DNA of 64,000 nt, from assembly GCA_019633425.1 (NCBI GenBank), contig WSUB01000063.1, positions 1 through 64,000 on the forward strand, in the 5' to 3' direction. Numbering within the stretch: position 1 is the first letter of the stretch; every line of letters begins with the position of its first letter. This stretch comes from Tulasnella sp. 424. Its lineage: Eukaryota; Basidiomycota; Agaricomycetes; Cantharellales; Tulasnellaceae. Of this stretch, positions 1-14,197 are shown piece by piece. Both the position numbers and the translations under genes were made by a program. A model generated the notes under the pieces. The model was not told the DNA's origin and did no database searches. It saw nothing but the letters and a program-made list of their open reading frames with translations.

Positions 1-1311
1 GGCTGGGTGGGCTCAACGCACCTCTGATGGAAAGACATTCAATTGCTACAAGGTTCGCTCTAATTTTTGACTCCCGGATGGATCGGTTCTAATGAAATGA
101 ACGGGTCCTATAGGATAACTACCGTCAGCTTTTCAACTGGTATCCCCCTGTTCCCGATGGGACTAACAACAGCATCTACTGCTGGTCTATCTACTGGTGT
201 CTCTAAACCGCTTGAACCCGAAGCCTGTCGTTGCCATTCATTTTCCCTCAATCTCCAACTACGATGGCCCTTACTAAGCTGTATATGTTCATATCTGCTT
301 GTAATGGTTATCTGGCTTCCCTCGTTTAAAAAATTATTATGCGCGCATATCTCTCTCTTGCACTCCCGATGGAAGCTACACATAGTCGACCTGTCACAGC
401 TAATGAGAGAAACGTATGAGTCCGCTAGACAAGCCGTAATATGCCCTGTCTAGCCACCTTAAACAGGCCCAGGAACCCGGAAACCGAGCCATTGTTGGAC
501 GTGGTCGTGTAAACCTGAAATTCCCTTCCAAGTGTCCTGTAATGTACCCTTTGCTGTGAGAACCCATGATCCCAACGAGTACCGAGAGCCGATACGAGCC
601 GCCGGAAAGTTTAGAGATGCTTCGGTACGATGATGACTCGGTATTGAGACCGTTTTGACCGGACCACCTCCGAGATGTTCGAACAGGCCAACTTATCTCG
701 GGGTTGGAACGTTTCATTTCTCAGCAAGTTGACGCTCAGCGGCAGAGCATTGGCAACGCCAAATGTGTACTATATGGGAGTTCTGACAGATGTGTGGGAG
801 GCCGCTCGGTCGAGGAAAGTGCGCTGCTTGACCAATCTTACGGTGATGCTATCGCCGAACTAGTCCACGGTGAAGAAAATCGGCCTGGGCTGAGTAACGA
901 CCTACCTAATTTGCCACGCATGGCGTAATCTGCTTAAATCAAGCTCTTATAACCTTTGGAATTGTTTTCCTATTTCGGGGTTCTCGCTCGGGTCTTTATC
1001 TGTTGCTCAGGGATTCGGCTCCTCCCGTGGGCTCCACGGTGACATAACTTCCTCCGATATCCAATGGCATCATTGATACGACTTGTCCCAGGCCCAGCTA
1101 TCCACCAACGCCCGTTTAGGCACTCGCTAACTCGGTTTACTGGACCCCATAAACTAAAAACAGAAAAACCAACCAAGAGCTTAGTCAGCCCTTCGGGAGG
1201 TGACCCCGTGCCTCCTCCACTCCCCTCGGATACTTAAACCATCTGCGGTTTGTCGGAATCATTCCATACTCCACTACACAAACTCTTCAGCGACAATCGA
1301 GAACCACCCTT
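1..1311. other. 5' region with no supportable gene
   Basis: Open frames here are all short (at most about 128 codons), overlap each other on both strands, and resemble no family I know. I see no splice-linked reading frame, terminal repeat or RNA gene. The last few hundred bases presumably hold the promoter of the aldo/keto reductase that starts at 1312. It could also contain the eroded end of a gene or element lying outside the window. Confidence 0.5.
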
Positions 1312-2445
1312 ATGTCGTCAAAAGCCTTCCGAACGTTGAGCAACGGCAACAAGATACCTTGGATTGGGTTCGGAACTGGTGCGAGCTACTTTAACGTGTC
1401 TCTTATCTCATATCGTATTTATAGCCGACCTCGTCGATACAGGAACTGCGTTGTATGGGCGATCGGCTGACCAGTCGGTTTCGGCTGCCCTGGAGGCTGG
1501 ATTTATCTATATCGACTGTGCCGAGATGTACGGAAATGAAGCATCCGTTGGACAAGCGATCAAGAAATTTCTTTCTAGCCCTGGCATTTCTCGTGATTCC
1601 CTGTTCGTGACGACGAAACTTGATTCACTTCCTTCTGGGAAGACGGTGCAAGATTCGATCAAAGAATCCCTACGTAAACTCCAAGTCGATTACCTAGACT
1701 TATATCTTATTCATACTCCCGTGCCTCACCAAGGCAGGCTCAAGGAGGTTTGGAAACAGATGGAGGAGGTGTACAGAGAGGGTTTGGCCAAGAACATCGG
1801 GGTCTCAAACTTCCGCCTAAAGGACTTCGCTGAGTTTATCGATTCAGTTGAAGTTGTTCCAGTCGTCAACCAGGTAAGCACTCTGCTGGCCATAGTGGGC
1901 TTCTGCGGTTCTCTGATGAATATTTTTCAGATCGAATTCAATCCCTACCTGCTGAAAGCCACAGAGCCGCTTCTCGCCCTGCACAAGAAGTACAACATTT
2001 TGACGATGTCGTACGGGGGACTTGTGCCGCTCAGCCGTAAAACCGGTGGGCCACTGGACGATATTATCCCTACCATCAGGGAACGGCTTTCAAAGGACAC
2101 GGGAAAACAAGTGAGCGATGGCCAGGTCCTGCTCAAGTGGCTAAATGCACACGACGCTCTTCCAATCACGTAAGAATATCTCTCTGGTCGACTTTGGCTT
2201 TAAGAGCGGCAGTTTCTGACCGAAATTTGTAGTACGTCGAACAAGAAGGACCGCCTTGTTAACCTTCTTGAAACCCCCGATCTTCCTGACCTCACTGCAG
2301 AGGAGGTAGAGGAACTCGACGAAGCTGGGAAAAAGATACATCACCGAAACTATGTAAGCGCTTCTCTTGGATGGTGGTCTTGTATCGGTTATCCTGACAG
2401 TCGCCACCTCGCGATGAATCATAGATGCAACACATGGAGCGGTAA
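1312..2445 (+). CDS. Aldo/keto reductase family oxidoreductase
   Basis: Cytosolic-type NAD(P)H-dependent aldo/keto reductase, expected to reduce carbonyl substrates; the substrate is not predictable. Spliced by eye, the protein is about 292 residues, normal for the family. The start at 1312 is chosen because it gives the N-terminal strand leading into the FGTGTALYG segment once an intron at 1379-1442 is removed. Further introns are at 1873-1929, about 2169-2233 and about 2359-2424. The catalytic tetrad is visible: Asp47 (YIDCAE), Tyr52 (EMYGNE), Lys81 (TTKLD) and His113 (LIHTP), followed by the GVSNF and VVNQIEFNPY signatures. No signal peptide is seen. It lies 176 bases upstream of SAM37 on the same strand with no obvious functional link. 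Family assignment is secure; the specific enzyme is not. Confidence 0.9.
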
Positions 2446-2621
2446 AAAGCCCTCTGATATCTGCATAACTTGAAGGGTAGACGAGAAGTGGTTGCTTATG
2501 TTGTATGATTCAGAAAGGAAGAAATGTTAGGCATCCATGCTTGCGACCGGTGTGCCTCCCATATCTTGGGACTAACCTTCTCACGTCGATTGTTTACGCG
2601 ACAACAACTTGCCCAAAAATC

Positions 2622-4222
2622 ATGCTCCAGCTCTATGTATGGCCCGGCGCATGGAATCTCCCTTCTATCGACTCCCAATGCCTAATTGCAATACTTTATC
2701 TTCAACTGTCATTCCCGGGAAGATTTAAAATCGTCGAATGCGCGAACCCTGATGTCAGTCCGCTTGGTGAGCTACCATCCGAGCCGCTCATTTCCCGTTG
2801 ATGGGAGCTGACCTGGACATCAGGGCAACTCCCGTTCCTTGTGCACGAAAGTCACTCGGTATCTACAGTGCCAGCGATTATAGCCTACCTTGAGGGTCTC
2901 GAGGAATCTACCTCTCCCCGGCCAATCGAAGGTCTGGCGACTGGTACCGAATTGCCAATTACACCCACAATAGATGCTGCATTATCTCCGGGAGAGCAAG
3001 CAAAAACGGCGGCTTGGGTATCATACATAGACTCACATCTTGGGGACTTGGTTGTAAGCTATTTCCTCCCTGAGCCAATTGACCAAACCTCAAACTAGTA
3101 CTGTTCTCCTGCAGTTGCAATCGTTTTACGCTTTGGCCCCGAATTACCAGAAATTGACGTTGCCTACTTTGGCCTCATTCCTTCCAATCCCGCAAAAGTA
3201 TTACCTTCCAGGCCGCCTGCGCGACATGTACAAGCCAAGGCTTGAGGCGGCAGATTTGTGGGATTTGGCGGAAGATGAAGGAGATGACGAACAGGGAGCC
3301 GCAACGAAAAAGGCAACTAAGTGGATGCGGAATCCGCTCGAAAAAGCGAAGGAAGAGGTAGCTGGCGACGAACCTCCGGAACAGATCAAGAAGGCGTTTG
3401 CCAAAGAAAAGGTCGGTTAATTTCTCCTTTCACCACTGACAACTTGACTGATATATGGGTATGTTTCAGATCGTAGAGCGAGCCAGATCCACGTTCCAAC
3501 TATTGGCAGATCTCGTCCCTGAGGGGTCATTCGTGTTTGGGGACCGGTGAGCCACTCATCACGCCGAAGTAGAGAAATGGGAAAATTCTTATTTTGTTTT
3601 TAGGCCTACCACTCTCGATCTTCATCTAGCTGCGCACATCCTTCTTATACTTCATGCCCCCCTACCAAACCCCCTACTGCGGACATTGGTACTTGAATCT
3701 TTCTCGGGGCTTGTGGACCACGCGTTGCTCGTCAGGACCTTTGCCTTCCCCACCCAACACTTACCGCCCACGGAATCTCCTGTCCCGAACCCTGTCTCTG
3801 AAAAGGCGCAAAAACACGCCAGGCAGCTATCTTCTCCCTCATCGCCGATGCCGTATCCTCCCATCGAACCTCTACAACACCTTTCCCCCAGCGAAAGCCT
3901 CAAACTCGCCTGGGACGGGGTGCTTAGGACGGCTAGGGCCATACGTATCGGCGTACCCGGCTCTTCGGGCACTCGATCGGCAATCCATCTTGGCTTGGAT
4001 GATGCGACTCCTCTAGAACGGGCCGAAGCGGAAGCTGAGAAGGACTTGGCGAAATGGAGATGGGCATTTTATGCTGCTGCTGGCGCAGGTATCATCACGT
4101 ACGGAATCACCTCGGGTATCCTTCCTGTATTAATCGGAGTCGCCACGGGAGCACTGCGAGTAGAGATCAGGGAGGGCGAGGGAGAAGATGAGCAACACGG
4201 CCCCGAGGAAGAGGAGCACTAA
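2622..4222 (+). CDS. SAM37: Metaxin/Sam37-like mitochondrial outer membrane sorting subunit
   Basis: Component of the SAM complex, which inserts beta-barrel proteins into the mitochondrial outer membrane. The start at 2622 gives an N-terminus (LQLYVWPGAWNLPSIDSQC) typical of the metaxin/Tom37 thioredoxin-like domain. Five exons are joined by introns at 2767-2823, 3054-3114, 3412-3469 and 3547-3603, giving about 455 residues. The middle has a GST-C-like helical region (YYLPGRLRDMY) and a charged acidic/Lys-rich insertion around residues 190-230. Near the C-terminus is one hydrophobic segment (AFYAAAGAGIITYGITSG and following), a likely membrane anchor, then an acidic tail. The 3' end faces the end of RPT1 about 100 bases away. 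Identification rests on the N-terminal domain and overall architecture. Confidence 0.85.
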
Positions 4223-4324
4223 GATAGAGCTAGGATTATTATATTGTTGTCCGAAGGCCATTCACATTGTGTGCATCACATGGAACAGTCCGATGAAAAC
4301 AAAAATATATTATGCACATAGCGA

Positions 4325-6293
<1,969 letters not shown>

Positions 6294-6488
6294 AGTGAGC
6301 GAGGTGTGGTGAGGAATGTAATCGTGGTTCAGACTAAGATGCTTACGCGTCTGTCGCGCGTCTATGAGGCACACGGTAAGCCCTACAAAGCTCAACAAAC
6401 AGATTGCATAGGCAGTCGAATCTGCGATCCCCTGTCCCTAACCCTCCTCTCCGGCTTTACCACCAACCTTGTTTCCTTCATATCCATC
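6294..6488. promoter_or_regulatory. Short divergent promoter between RPT1 and VMA1
   Basis: Only 195 bases separate the start codons of two divergently transcribed housekeeping genes, a proteasome ATPase and the V-ATPase catalytic subunit. Both promoters and both 5' leaders must lie here. The VMA1-proximal part is pyrimidine-rich (cctgtccctaaccctcctctcc), as is common in fungal core promoters. I see no canonical TATA box. Co-regulation is an inference from spacing only. Confidence 0.6.
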
Positions 6489-8837
6489 ATGGCGAGTATT
6501 TAAAGAGAAGCTGGTCTGGAAATTGCTGACCGAGTATCTCATTGCAGGCAGGGGCATTGCAGAACGCCAAAAAGGATCTCACCAAGATTAGAGATGAAGA
6601 CCGAGAATCTCGTTATGGCCAAGTATTTGGAGTCTCGGGTCCTGTCGTCATCGCAGAAAACATGACGGGATCTGCGATGTACGAGCTTGTTCGTGTCGGT
6701 CATAACGAGCTTGTTGGAGGTAATCTACTTTATACCCTTCAGCGCGATACCTCGCGAGATACTGAAGGAGGCTGCGGCTGCGTACAGAGGTCATTCGAAT
6801 CGACGCCGACAAGGCCACTATTCAAGTATATGAAGAGACATCAGGTGTGACTGTCGGCGACCCAGTGCTGCGGACAGGCAAACCCTTGAGTGTTGAACTT
6901 GGGCCGGGTGCGTATTTCCTTTCCGAGACGAGCCAATTAAGCCCCCTGTTGACTCGGATATGGCTACACCTAGGTATTATGGGCAACATTGTGGACGGTA
7001 TTCAGAGGCCGCTTCGGGCAAGTCCTTCTACTGGGCTCATGATGATGACATACTTAGACAAAGTCTTGGCTCTAGGCAATTCAAGAGCTCTCGCAATCAA
7101 TCTACATCCCAAGAGGTATCAACACGGAAGCCCTTGATAGGAGACTTAGCTGGGAGTTCACCCCAACCACTTTTAAGGTGATTCTTGGGAACTAGTCTCT
7201 GGTGCAAAGCCATCGATTTCGGCTAATAGTCTATCTCAGGTCGGAGACCACATCGCCGGCGGCGACATTTACGGCACAGTATGGGAGAACTCGCTCTTGG
7301 ATACTCATAAGATCATGCTCCCACCAAGGGCCCTCGGCACCATTACCCATATCGCTGAGAAGGGCAAATACACTTTAAACGACGTTATCCTTGAAACCGA
7401 ATTCCAGGGCAAGACTACCAAGCATACTATGATGCAGCTATGGCCTGTGCGAGCACCACGACCTGTTGCGGACAAACTCACGGCCGATTATCCCTTGCTT
7501 ACCGGTCAAAGAATTCTGGACGCGTTGTTCCCTTGCGTGCAAGGTGGTACCACCGCCATTCCTGGGGCTTTCGGTTGCGGAAAGACTGTCATTTCTCAGG
7601 TCCGTCTCTCGCTACTCCAAGGTACCAGGGCCTTCGTTCTTATTTTGAACCCACTTAGGCGATTACTAAGTACTCGAACTCGGATATCGTCGTCTACGTC
7701 GGCTGCGGAGAGCGCGGAAACGAGATGGCTGAAGTCTTGATGGACTTGCCTCAGTTAACGGTCGAAGTACAAGGCCGACAAGAACCCGTCATGAAACGAA
7801 CGACCCTCATCGCCAATACCTCCAATATGCCTGTCGCAGCCCGAGAAGCTTCCATCTATACCGGTATCACGACCGCCGAATACTTCCGTGATCAAGGTCT
7901 TAACGTTGCAATGATGGCCGACTCTACGTCTCGATGGGCCGAGGCGCTCAGAGAAATCTCGGGTCGTTTGGCAGAGATGCCTGCCGACTCCGGTTACCCC
8001 GCCTATCTCGGTACTAAACTGGCCAGCTTTTACGAGCGAGCCGGTAAGGTCAATTGCCTCGGTACCCCTTCACGACAGGGAACCGTATCTATTGTCGGAG
8101 CGTGAGTCGCTACAGCACCAGGCTCGAAGTACTTTGTCACTAAATAGGTCATAAATTGGGTCTTAGCGTCTCGCCGCCCGGTGGTGACTTCTCGGATCCG
8201 GTCACGTCTGCCACGCTCGGTATTGTGCAAGTCTTCTGGGGTCTTGACAAGAAGCTCGCCCAGCGTAAACACTTCCCCTCGGTCAACTGGAACGTCTCGT
8301 ATTCCAAGTACACCAAGGCTTTGCAGAGCCACTACGAATCAACGGATCCGGAGTTCATTGCGCTTCGCTCGCAAGCCTCTCGTGTACTCCAAGAAGAATC
8401 GGACCTGGCGGAAGTCGTTCAACTGGTCGGCAAGTCTGCATTGGGCGACGCGGATAAGGTTACCCTTGAGGTTGCGCGTCTCCTGAAGGATGACTTCCTC
8501 CAGCAAAACGGCATGAGCGACTACGATCGATTCTGCCCCTTCTACAAGACCAGTGGAATGCTGAAGAACATGATGGCCTTCGACTCTGCTGCAAAAACCG
8601 CGGTCGCTAACGGCCGTGCGACATTCAACAAGATCCGCGACGACATGTCTGATATCATGTTCCGACTCAGTCAAATGAAATTCGAGGTGGGTGTCGCTGG
8701 ATGACGTCTTTAATTGTTAATCTTCTGATGCTGTGTGTACTTTCCAGGATCCAACGCTCGGCGAGAAGGAGATTAAGGCGAGGTACGCGAAGCTTTACGA
8801 GGACATGCAGAGGAAGTTTGCAGCGTTATCGGAGTAA
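6489..8837 (+). CDS. VMA1: V-type H+-ATPase catalytic subunit A
   Basis: Catalytic subunit of the V1 sector, hydrolysing ATP to drive proton pumping into the vacuole and other endomembrane compartments. Nine exons are read. The first has only seven bases (6489-6495), spliced to an acceptor ending at 6551 so that the protein begins [11 protein letters not shown]. The nucleotide-binding P-loop GAFGCGKT and the conserved [18 protein letters not shown] segment are present, as are [20 protein letters not shown] and the C-terminal helical domain ending KFAALSE. The fourth intron (7018-7075) starts with GC rather than GT. No intein interrupts the P-loop region, unlike VMA1 of some yeasts. A J-domain gene follows 463 bases downstream on the same strand. 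Confidence 0.95.
7018..7075 (+). other. GC-AG intron in VMA1
   Basis: The conserved segment [20 protein letters not shown] is continuous only if the 58 bases from gcaagt to ctag are removed. This intron uses a GC donor with an otherwise consensus gcaagt context. The nearest GT inside it does not restore the reading frame with any available acceptor. Confidence 0.8.
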
Positions 8838-9300
8838 TTTAGACGCGGTCAAATCTCTCTTGTTCTCCGAAGGTCCTCTGTATCACCATATTCGGAGGCA
8901 TTGCGTCACCACGACCTTTGCATTGCTAGACATCGATCCTTTAGCCATTCTGTGTTTTCTCAGTGACCGCATTAAATTCTAAAACACTATCCGATTGTTA
9001 TTTTCACGACTCGCTTTTGATGTGTTGAGGTGAATGAATGGTGCCGTCGAAGGCAAAAATCCAAACCGCGGAAGCCCCTGAATCCTACTTTGGCCTGGCA
9101 GGATATAACCACCCATCACCTCGCTTTCCCCCCATCCTGTCAGCTCACCATAAGTATCCATTTTCCTGTCAGCACTCTATCTCTCAAGCACTCGCTCAAC
9201 TCCAATTAGCTGCACTCTTCCTTCCATCTTCATCACCGTTTAAGCTTTGGCCCACCTTCGCCCGCGCCCTGGTCACCTTTAAAACGACGCGCCCATCACG
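8838..9300. other. Intergenic region VMA1 to J-domain gene
   Basis: Contains the VMA1 3' region and the promoter of the downstream J-domain gene, including pyrimidine-rich stretches (about 9120-9240). Short open frames on both strands show no recognisable protein. No RNA gene or repeat was seen. Confidence 0.5.
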
Positions 9301-11121
9301 ATGGCTCAAGCAAGTATTTCCATTACCCAAGCTTACGCAACTCTCGGCCTTGAAAAAGGTGCAGATATGGACGCTGTAAAAAAGGCGTACAAAGAAATAG
9401 CTCTTCAAACGCACCCGGACAAAGTCCCTGAGGAGCGCCGTGCAGAGGCCACCATCGAGTTCCAAAACGTCGGCGCTGCCTACGAGACTATCACCAAACA
9501 TCATCAAGGACCTGATAGCGATGATGACGAATTTGACTTTGGGCCTGGCCATATGCCTCATTTCCACTTCGGTCACGGTTTCGGTGGGCGGGGCGGTTCA
9601 TTTTTCTACTCGCCCTTCAGCGGCATGTTTTTTGATGAAGAAGACGGAGAGATTTATATGTATGTTTCTTGTTTAGTACTTCGCGGTGGACTGTCTGCTC
9701 ATGGTTCCCCCTTCCGTCGCGCTTCCACCTCTTCAGCAACTTGTTCGATTATATGTTTGGGTTTCCCGGCTCCAGACCAAGCTACGGTCGATCAGGTACG
9801 TGCAGGGCTTACATAACAGTGTCGCGCCTTTATTGAAAATAACCGGGATACAGTGCCTAGGAATCGTCGGCGCGCGCCTGAGAGCTTTTTCGACCGTCAG
9901 GAGCGTTTAAGGCGCCAACAAGAGGCTGAGGCAGAGAGAGAACGCGCAAAGCTACGACGGGCTGAAGAAGAGCGAAAAGCCAGGGAGCAACGTGAACGCG
10001 AGCGTGATGCGAGTCAGTGCTTCTCTGAAGAGATTGTTCCATGCAAAGGCTCATTTCCAGTTTATTGTTCCGTGACTTTAGAGGCTAAAGCTGCTGCCGC
10101 TCGTAAAGCCAGAGAGGAGGCAAAGAAGGAACTACGGAACGATCCGGTGGCCGCTGCTGCCGCCGAGGAAGCGCGACGCGTCGAAGCGGAGAAACGCGAT
10201 CGGGAGGCGGCACGCAAGGTCCGGGAGGCCCTCGAACGTCCCCAGAGGATCAGATCGACCGTATTCGAGGCCGCTAGGAAAGGTAATACTGCCGTGGTAA
10301 AGAAGGGTGTTTGGGAGCATAACGTCGATGCTGCTGGGCCTGAGGTTCTGCCGAGGGCCTCGGATCTCGTCAAGGTGCGGCCAGCGGATTGGAACAAGCT
10401 CGAGACCCTGCTACACATTGCCGTTAGCAATGGAGACAAAGATCTGGTAGAATGGCTTATCACTCACAGTAAGGCGATTTCACTTACCTTGCACGGCTGG
10501 GACTGATCATTTGACACAGATGCGGAGCCTGACGAGCGTGACAGCTTGGGTCAAACTCCCTTCAATCGTGCCGTCCATCTTGGCGACATGCCGATCATCC
10601 ACTACTTCCTTGACGAGTTCCCGCCTGATTCTGAAGACTCCGAGCCTGTGCTCGCTGCTCCCCAAGGCGATACCACTCTCCGCCTCGCGGTCGCTTCTAC
10701 CAACCCCACCGTTGTCACAATTATCTTGAACGCGGGCCTCATCAATCTCTCCGATGCTGCTGCGACTTGGGCGTGGATCGACGAACAAGAGGGACAAGTT
10801 ACTAAGAAGCTGGGTGGCAAGTACGACAAAGTTCGAGACATCTTGCGGAAGATCGAGGGCTGGACCCCATCTGCGTCGCCAGAAGCCCGTACCAATTCTG
10901 TAATCGACCCCGAATCGCCATCTCGTGGAGGTTTCACGCAGCAGCAGCAGAAGAAAAACCGAAATGGTGGAAACCAGCATCAGGGACAAGCTAGTGCTCC
11001 GGCCAGTGCTGAACCTCCTGCTGCTACGTCTAACAAGCCAGTTGAAGTTCCGTTCACTACTAGGTTTAACAACAGTCGCGGAAGGGGCGGCCGGCGTGGA
11101 CGCGGTCGAGGTAGGCCCTAG
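9301..11121 (+). CDS. J-domain protein with ankyrin repeats and RG-rich tail
   Basis: Predicted Hsp70 co-chaperone. The N-terminal J-domain (about residues 6-65) carries the catalytic HPD at residues 38-40 in QTHPDK. A Gly/Phe/His-rich stretch follows (HFHFGHGFGGRGG), then a long Arg/Glu/Ala coiled-coil segment rich in RQEAEAERERAKLR-type sequence. Ankyrin-like repeats come next (LLHIAVSNGDKDLVEWLI; TPFNRAVHLGDMPIIHYFLDE; TLRLAVASTNPTVVTIIL), then a Gln/Asn-rich region and a C-terminal RGRGGRRGRGRG tail. Introns occur at about 9660-9739, 9796-9853, 10013-10081 and 10469-10519. The tail suggests RNA or ribosome association, by inference. It is not a standard Zuotin or DNAJC9. The family is clear from the J-domain; the specific role is unknown. 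Confidence 0.85.
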
Positions 11122-11454
11122 GTGGGCGATGGTTTGCCCGGTGTAAGCTCCATCAACGATGATTTGTTTTCAAGTCCGTAGTCATTTTGAACGTGTATGC
11201 ATATCGCAATCTTTGACTCTTACGTTGTATATATTGCTTTGTTATGTCTTGTGCATCCCCCATGTCTTTATGCATGATCATCCTCTCCATTCTTCTTCCT
11301 AACCCTAACTCGAGTTTTGTACAGTCTTGTCTCTTCATCCATCAGTGTACATCCTTCTCCCTCTCATTGTTTCTGTAAATGCGCTTGTCTTGTACATGGA
11401 AATTCATATCCTCTTGTCCCTCGCTTGCCCCGAAAACGCCGTCAGGGTCTCCGA
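11122..11454. other. Intergenic region before GAA1
   Basis: Between two same-strand genes; holds the 3' end of the J-domain gene and the pyrimidine-rich GAA1 promoter (about 11270-11400). If translation of GAA1 starts at the alternative ATG at 11569, this region extends another 114 bases. No repeats or RNA genes were seen. Confidence 0.5.
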
Positions 11455-14146
11455 ATGTCACATGTTGGCCGGCTTTTTGAACCACCAACCACCCCTGCTA
11501 TCGCGCACACACCCCAAGCGGCCTTTTCACCGCCGAATCCCTCTGCAGCTCGTCCTGCATCTCCACAAATGGCCGGGCTACTAGAAAGATTCAGAAGAAG
11601 GAAAGAACAGGATACGACGCCGAAACCTCAATCCGAAAACGAGATCTATGCCAACAGACTTGCCCGAAGGCAAGCGGTCACTGGTGTTGTAGCCCGGATC
11701 CTCCCATACATAAGGTCAGGCATTAAACAACGAATTATATGATCCTTTTACTAAGATTCGGATACCAGATTTATCCTTTACTTCGTCGGATATGTCTGGA
11801 TGATTTTGATCCCCTTCCAAGACCTCAGTCGAGGAACTTGGGTGGACGAAAATGCTTTGCAACCAGCTCAGGTGTGTAACTTTAACCGCCGTTGGTTGGA
11901 AGGAGGTGTATATCAATCCCCTGCAGGTTACGACTTATTGGTCGTGGGATGACGTGCATGCCGCCGACAACTACCTGGCAGAAATTGAAGGATTGTACGC
12001 CCAGAATGTAACCAATATCGAGTGCGTCTGGTCTCAGAAACACACAGTCTGGTTTTTAATCCCTGTTTGTCGTTGATAGGAAGGCCGCATATATTGAGGA
12101 ACAATTCGTCTCGCTCGGCTTGGACTCGGGAGTTCAGCCTTACAAACTATCCAGCAGTATTGGGGTGCGCTCGGGTACCATAGTATGACCTTTGTCCGTT
12201 TGCTGACGGCTGAACAGGCAACACTAGGTGTAAATGCGTACGGTGTCTACCCGGTACCTCGCGCTTCAGGCGCGGAAGCCATCGTTATCAGCGCCTCATG
12301 GGTCAGTCGCACGGACGAAGGCGCTGGAACGCCTAACATGCGCGGCGTGGCTACTGTTCTCGCTCTCGCTCGGTATTTGACAAGTAATTCGAAAAGCATT
12401 TCTTCCCGCTGCCAAGCCACTCACATTGCTGAATGATAGGATATTCTCTATGGGCTAAGGACCTTATCTTCGTCGTTAACGATGGCCACGTAGACGGTAT
12501 GCACGCTTGGCTTAACGCCTATCATGGCATTGAACAGTCGAGTATGTGGAGTTTGCAGAAGAAACTTTCGGATGAGACGCTTATACGAGTCATGCAGATC
12601 TCCAGACCAAACCTTTGAAGCACATATCCGGCGTTATTTGGACTGCCTTGTGCATCGACTATCCAGGGCATTCATTTAGCCATCTGGGAGTTTTCTACGG
12701 TGCGTTACTCCTTCCGCTTTCGTGACCGTCTGTTCCTCATTGTCTATTACACCACACAGAGGGGTTAAACGGCAGGCTACCCAATCAGGACCTTATGAAC
12801 AGCGTTGTCCGAATTGCAGGAAACATCGGTGTTCCTACCATCCTCTACGATAACATTGAAAGCAGTGCCAGTTACGCCGTCCCGCAGTGGCTAGCAGATT
12901 TACCCGTTGTCGGCAAATGGACCAAGCATTCATTGTTCCAGAACTACCTATTCCAGGCTTCGAACGTCAAACGACACGTACAATACGAAGGTCTGAACCG
13001 AGGTAGTGGCGTACATGGCCTGTTCCACAAGTAAGGTTCTCCGGTACCCAAACCATTCCATCCTGTTGATCTTGGCTCCAGATTCCGGATAGACGCTATT
13101 ACTCTCTTCGGTGTTCCGGCGATGGGTCCACATGGCTTCCATTCCCTTGGACAGTGAGTACACCTGTGAAAGCTCTTCCTCTGTGACTGACTCAGTTCCA
13201 ACGGTCCAGGGTGGTCGAGTCGTCTCTACGGACCATGAACAACCTGCTTGAGCGACTCCACGCTTCATTCTTCTTCTACATCTTAACATCCATTACGACC
13301 TTCGTCAATTTCGGCGGATACCTAGCTTCGGCCATTCTGGTCAGCGTTTCCATGATTTTTGGCGGACTTCGATTGTGGGTGGTCGCAGGTTGGAAGCGGG
13401 GCATGATGGTTCGCGTCATTCCAGACGACAACGAAAATGAGAAAGAGTCCAAGAGGGAGTGGCCTACGGCCGTTCCAATGACTGTATGGCGGAGGCGCGA
13501 CCGGCCGGTCATCCAAGTCTTAGCTATTATGCTTGTGACACACGTCATCGGTTACGCAGTCTTTTTACTTCTCACAGCACCTTTCTTTTTCCGCAAGGTA
13601 AGCACCCCCAGTGAGGCTTTTGTTTCCGCTTTATTCTAATCTGATTTCTGGGTTAAGACCCCCGCATTGTCAGGGCTATCCACTCGACTTGCCAGCCTTC
13701 CATTACTTGCTCTACATCCTTTCATTCGGCAATTCCTTACAGCATGCCCACCGCCTTCGTATCATCCAAAGAAGACTGCACCACAAGCGCCTTTGCATCT
13801 CATCTTAAAGGCATTCAATCTATACATCTCAAGCATAGTGATATCCATCACCTCGGTGCTGAACTTCAGTCTCGCAGCTGCTTTAGCTGTGCTTCTCGGC
13901 GTCCCGCTCGCTCTCACTGGACCAACCTTCCGGCCCTTACGGTTCCTGTTGGTCCTGGCCGTGAGTCCTATGGGGTTACTGGCAATTGCGTCGCAGGTAG
14001 TAGGAGAGCAGGAGATCACCCGTGTGCTCACGAGAACGGTATGGGAGTGGCAAGTGCTCGGTGCTTGGTTCCTCCCTTTCGTTTGTGTAGTGTACCTGCC
14101 CCTCACACTTCAGGGCCTGCTCGTCTGCGTGATGCCCAGAGAATGA
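11455..14146 (+). CDS. GAA1: GPI transamidase component Gaa1
   Basis: Polytopic endoplasmic reticulum subunit of the GPI transamidase, which attaches preformed GPI anchors to proteins with a cleaved C-terminal signal. The first membrane segment (FILYFVGYVWMILIPF) is followed by a lumenal M28-peptidase-like domain: SWDDVHAADNYL, GVNAYGVYPVPRASG, AIVISASW, SRTDEGAGTPNMRGVAT, FVVNDGHVDGMHAWL. The C-terminal third has several hydrophobic helices ending LTLQGLLVCVMPRE. About ten introns are inferred; the reading frame is intact across them. The start at 11455 gives a Pro/Ala-rich leader; an in-frame ATG at 11569 (MAGLLERF) is equally possible. Its 3' end is 51 bases from the convergent end of TAF7. 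Confidence 0.93.
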
Positions 14147-14197
14147 TCATAGATATTTGGAATGCGAAACTGTGTTCATGTGAAAGGAACGCGCGAC

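Noticed and set aside
1364..1442. Start of the aldo/keto reductase at 1364
   Set aside because: It reads through an intron; splicing 1379-1442 restores the conserved FGTGTALYG sequence from the ATG at 1312.
2505..2801. Longer upstream start for SAM37 (ATG at 2505)
   Set aside because: The extra residues do not look like the family, whereas the ATG at 2622 gives the typical metaxin N-terminus.
7540..7610. Possible intein in VMA1
   Set aside because: The P-loop region [12 protein letters not shown] is continuous, followed only by a short ordinary intron; no protein-splicing insertion is present.
10062..10463. Minus-strand open frame of 133 codons, Ala/Ser/Arg-rich
   Set aside because: Antisense shadow of the Arg/Glu/Ala coiled coil of the J-domain protein.
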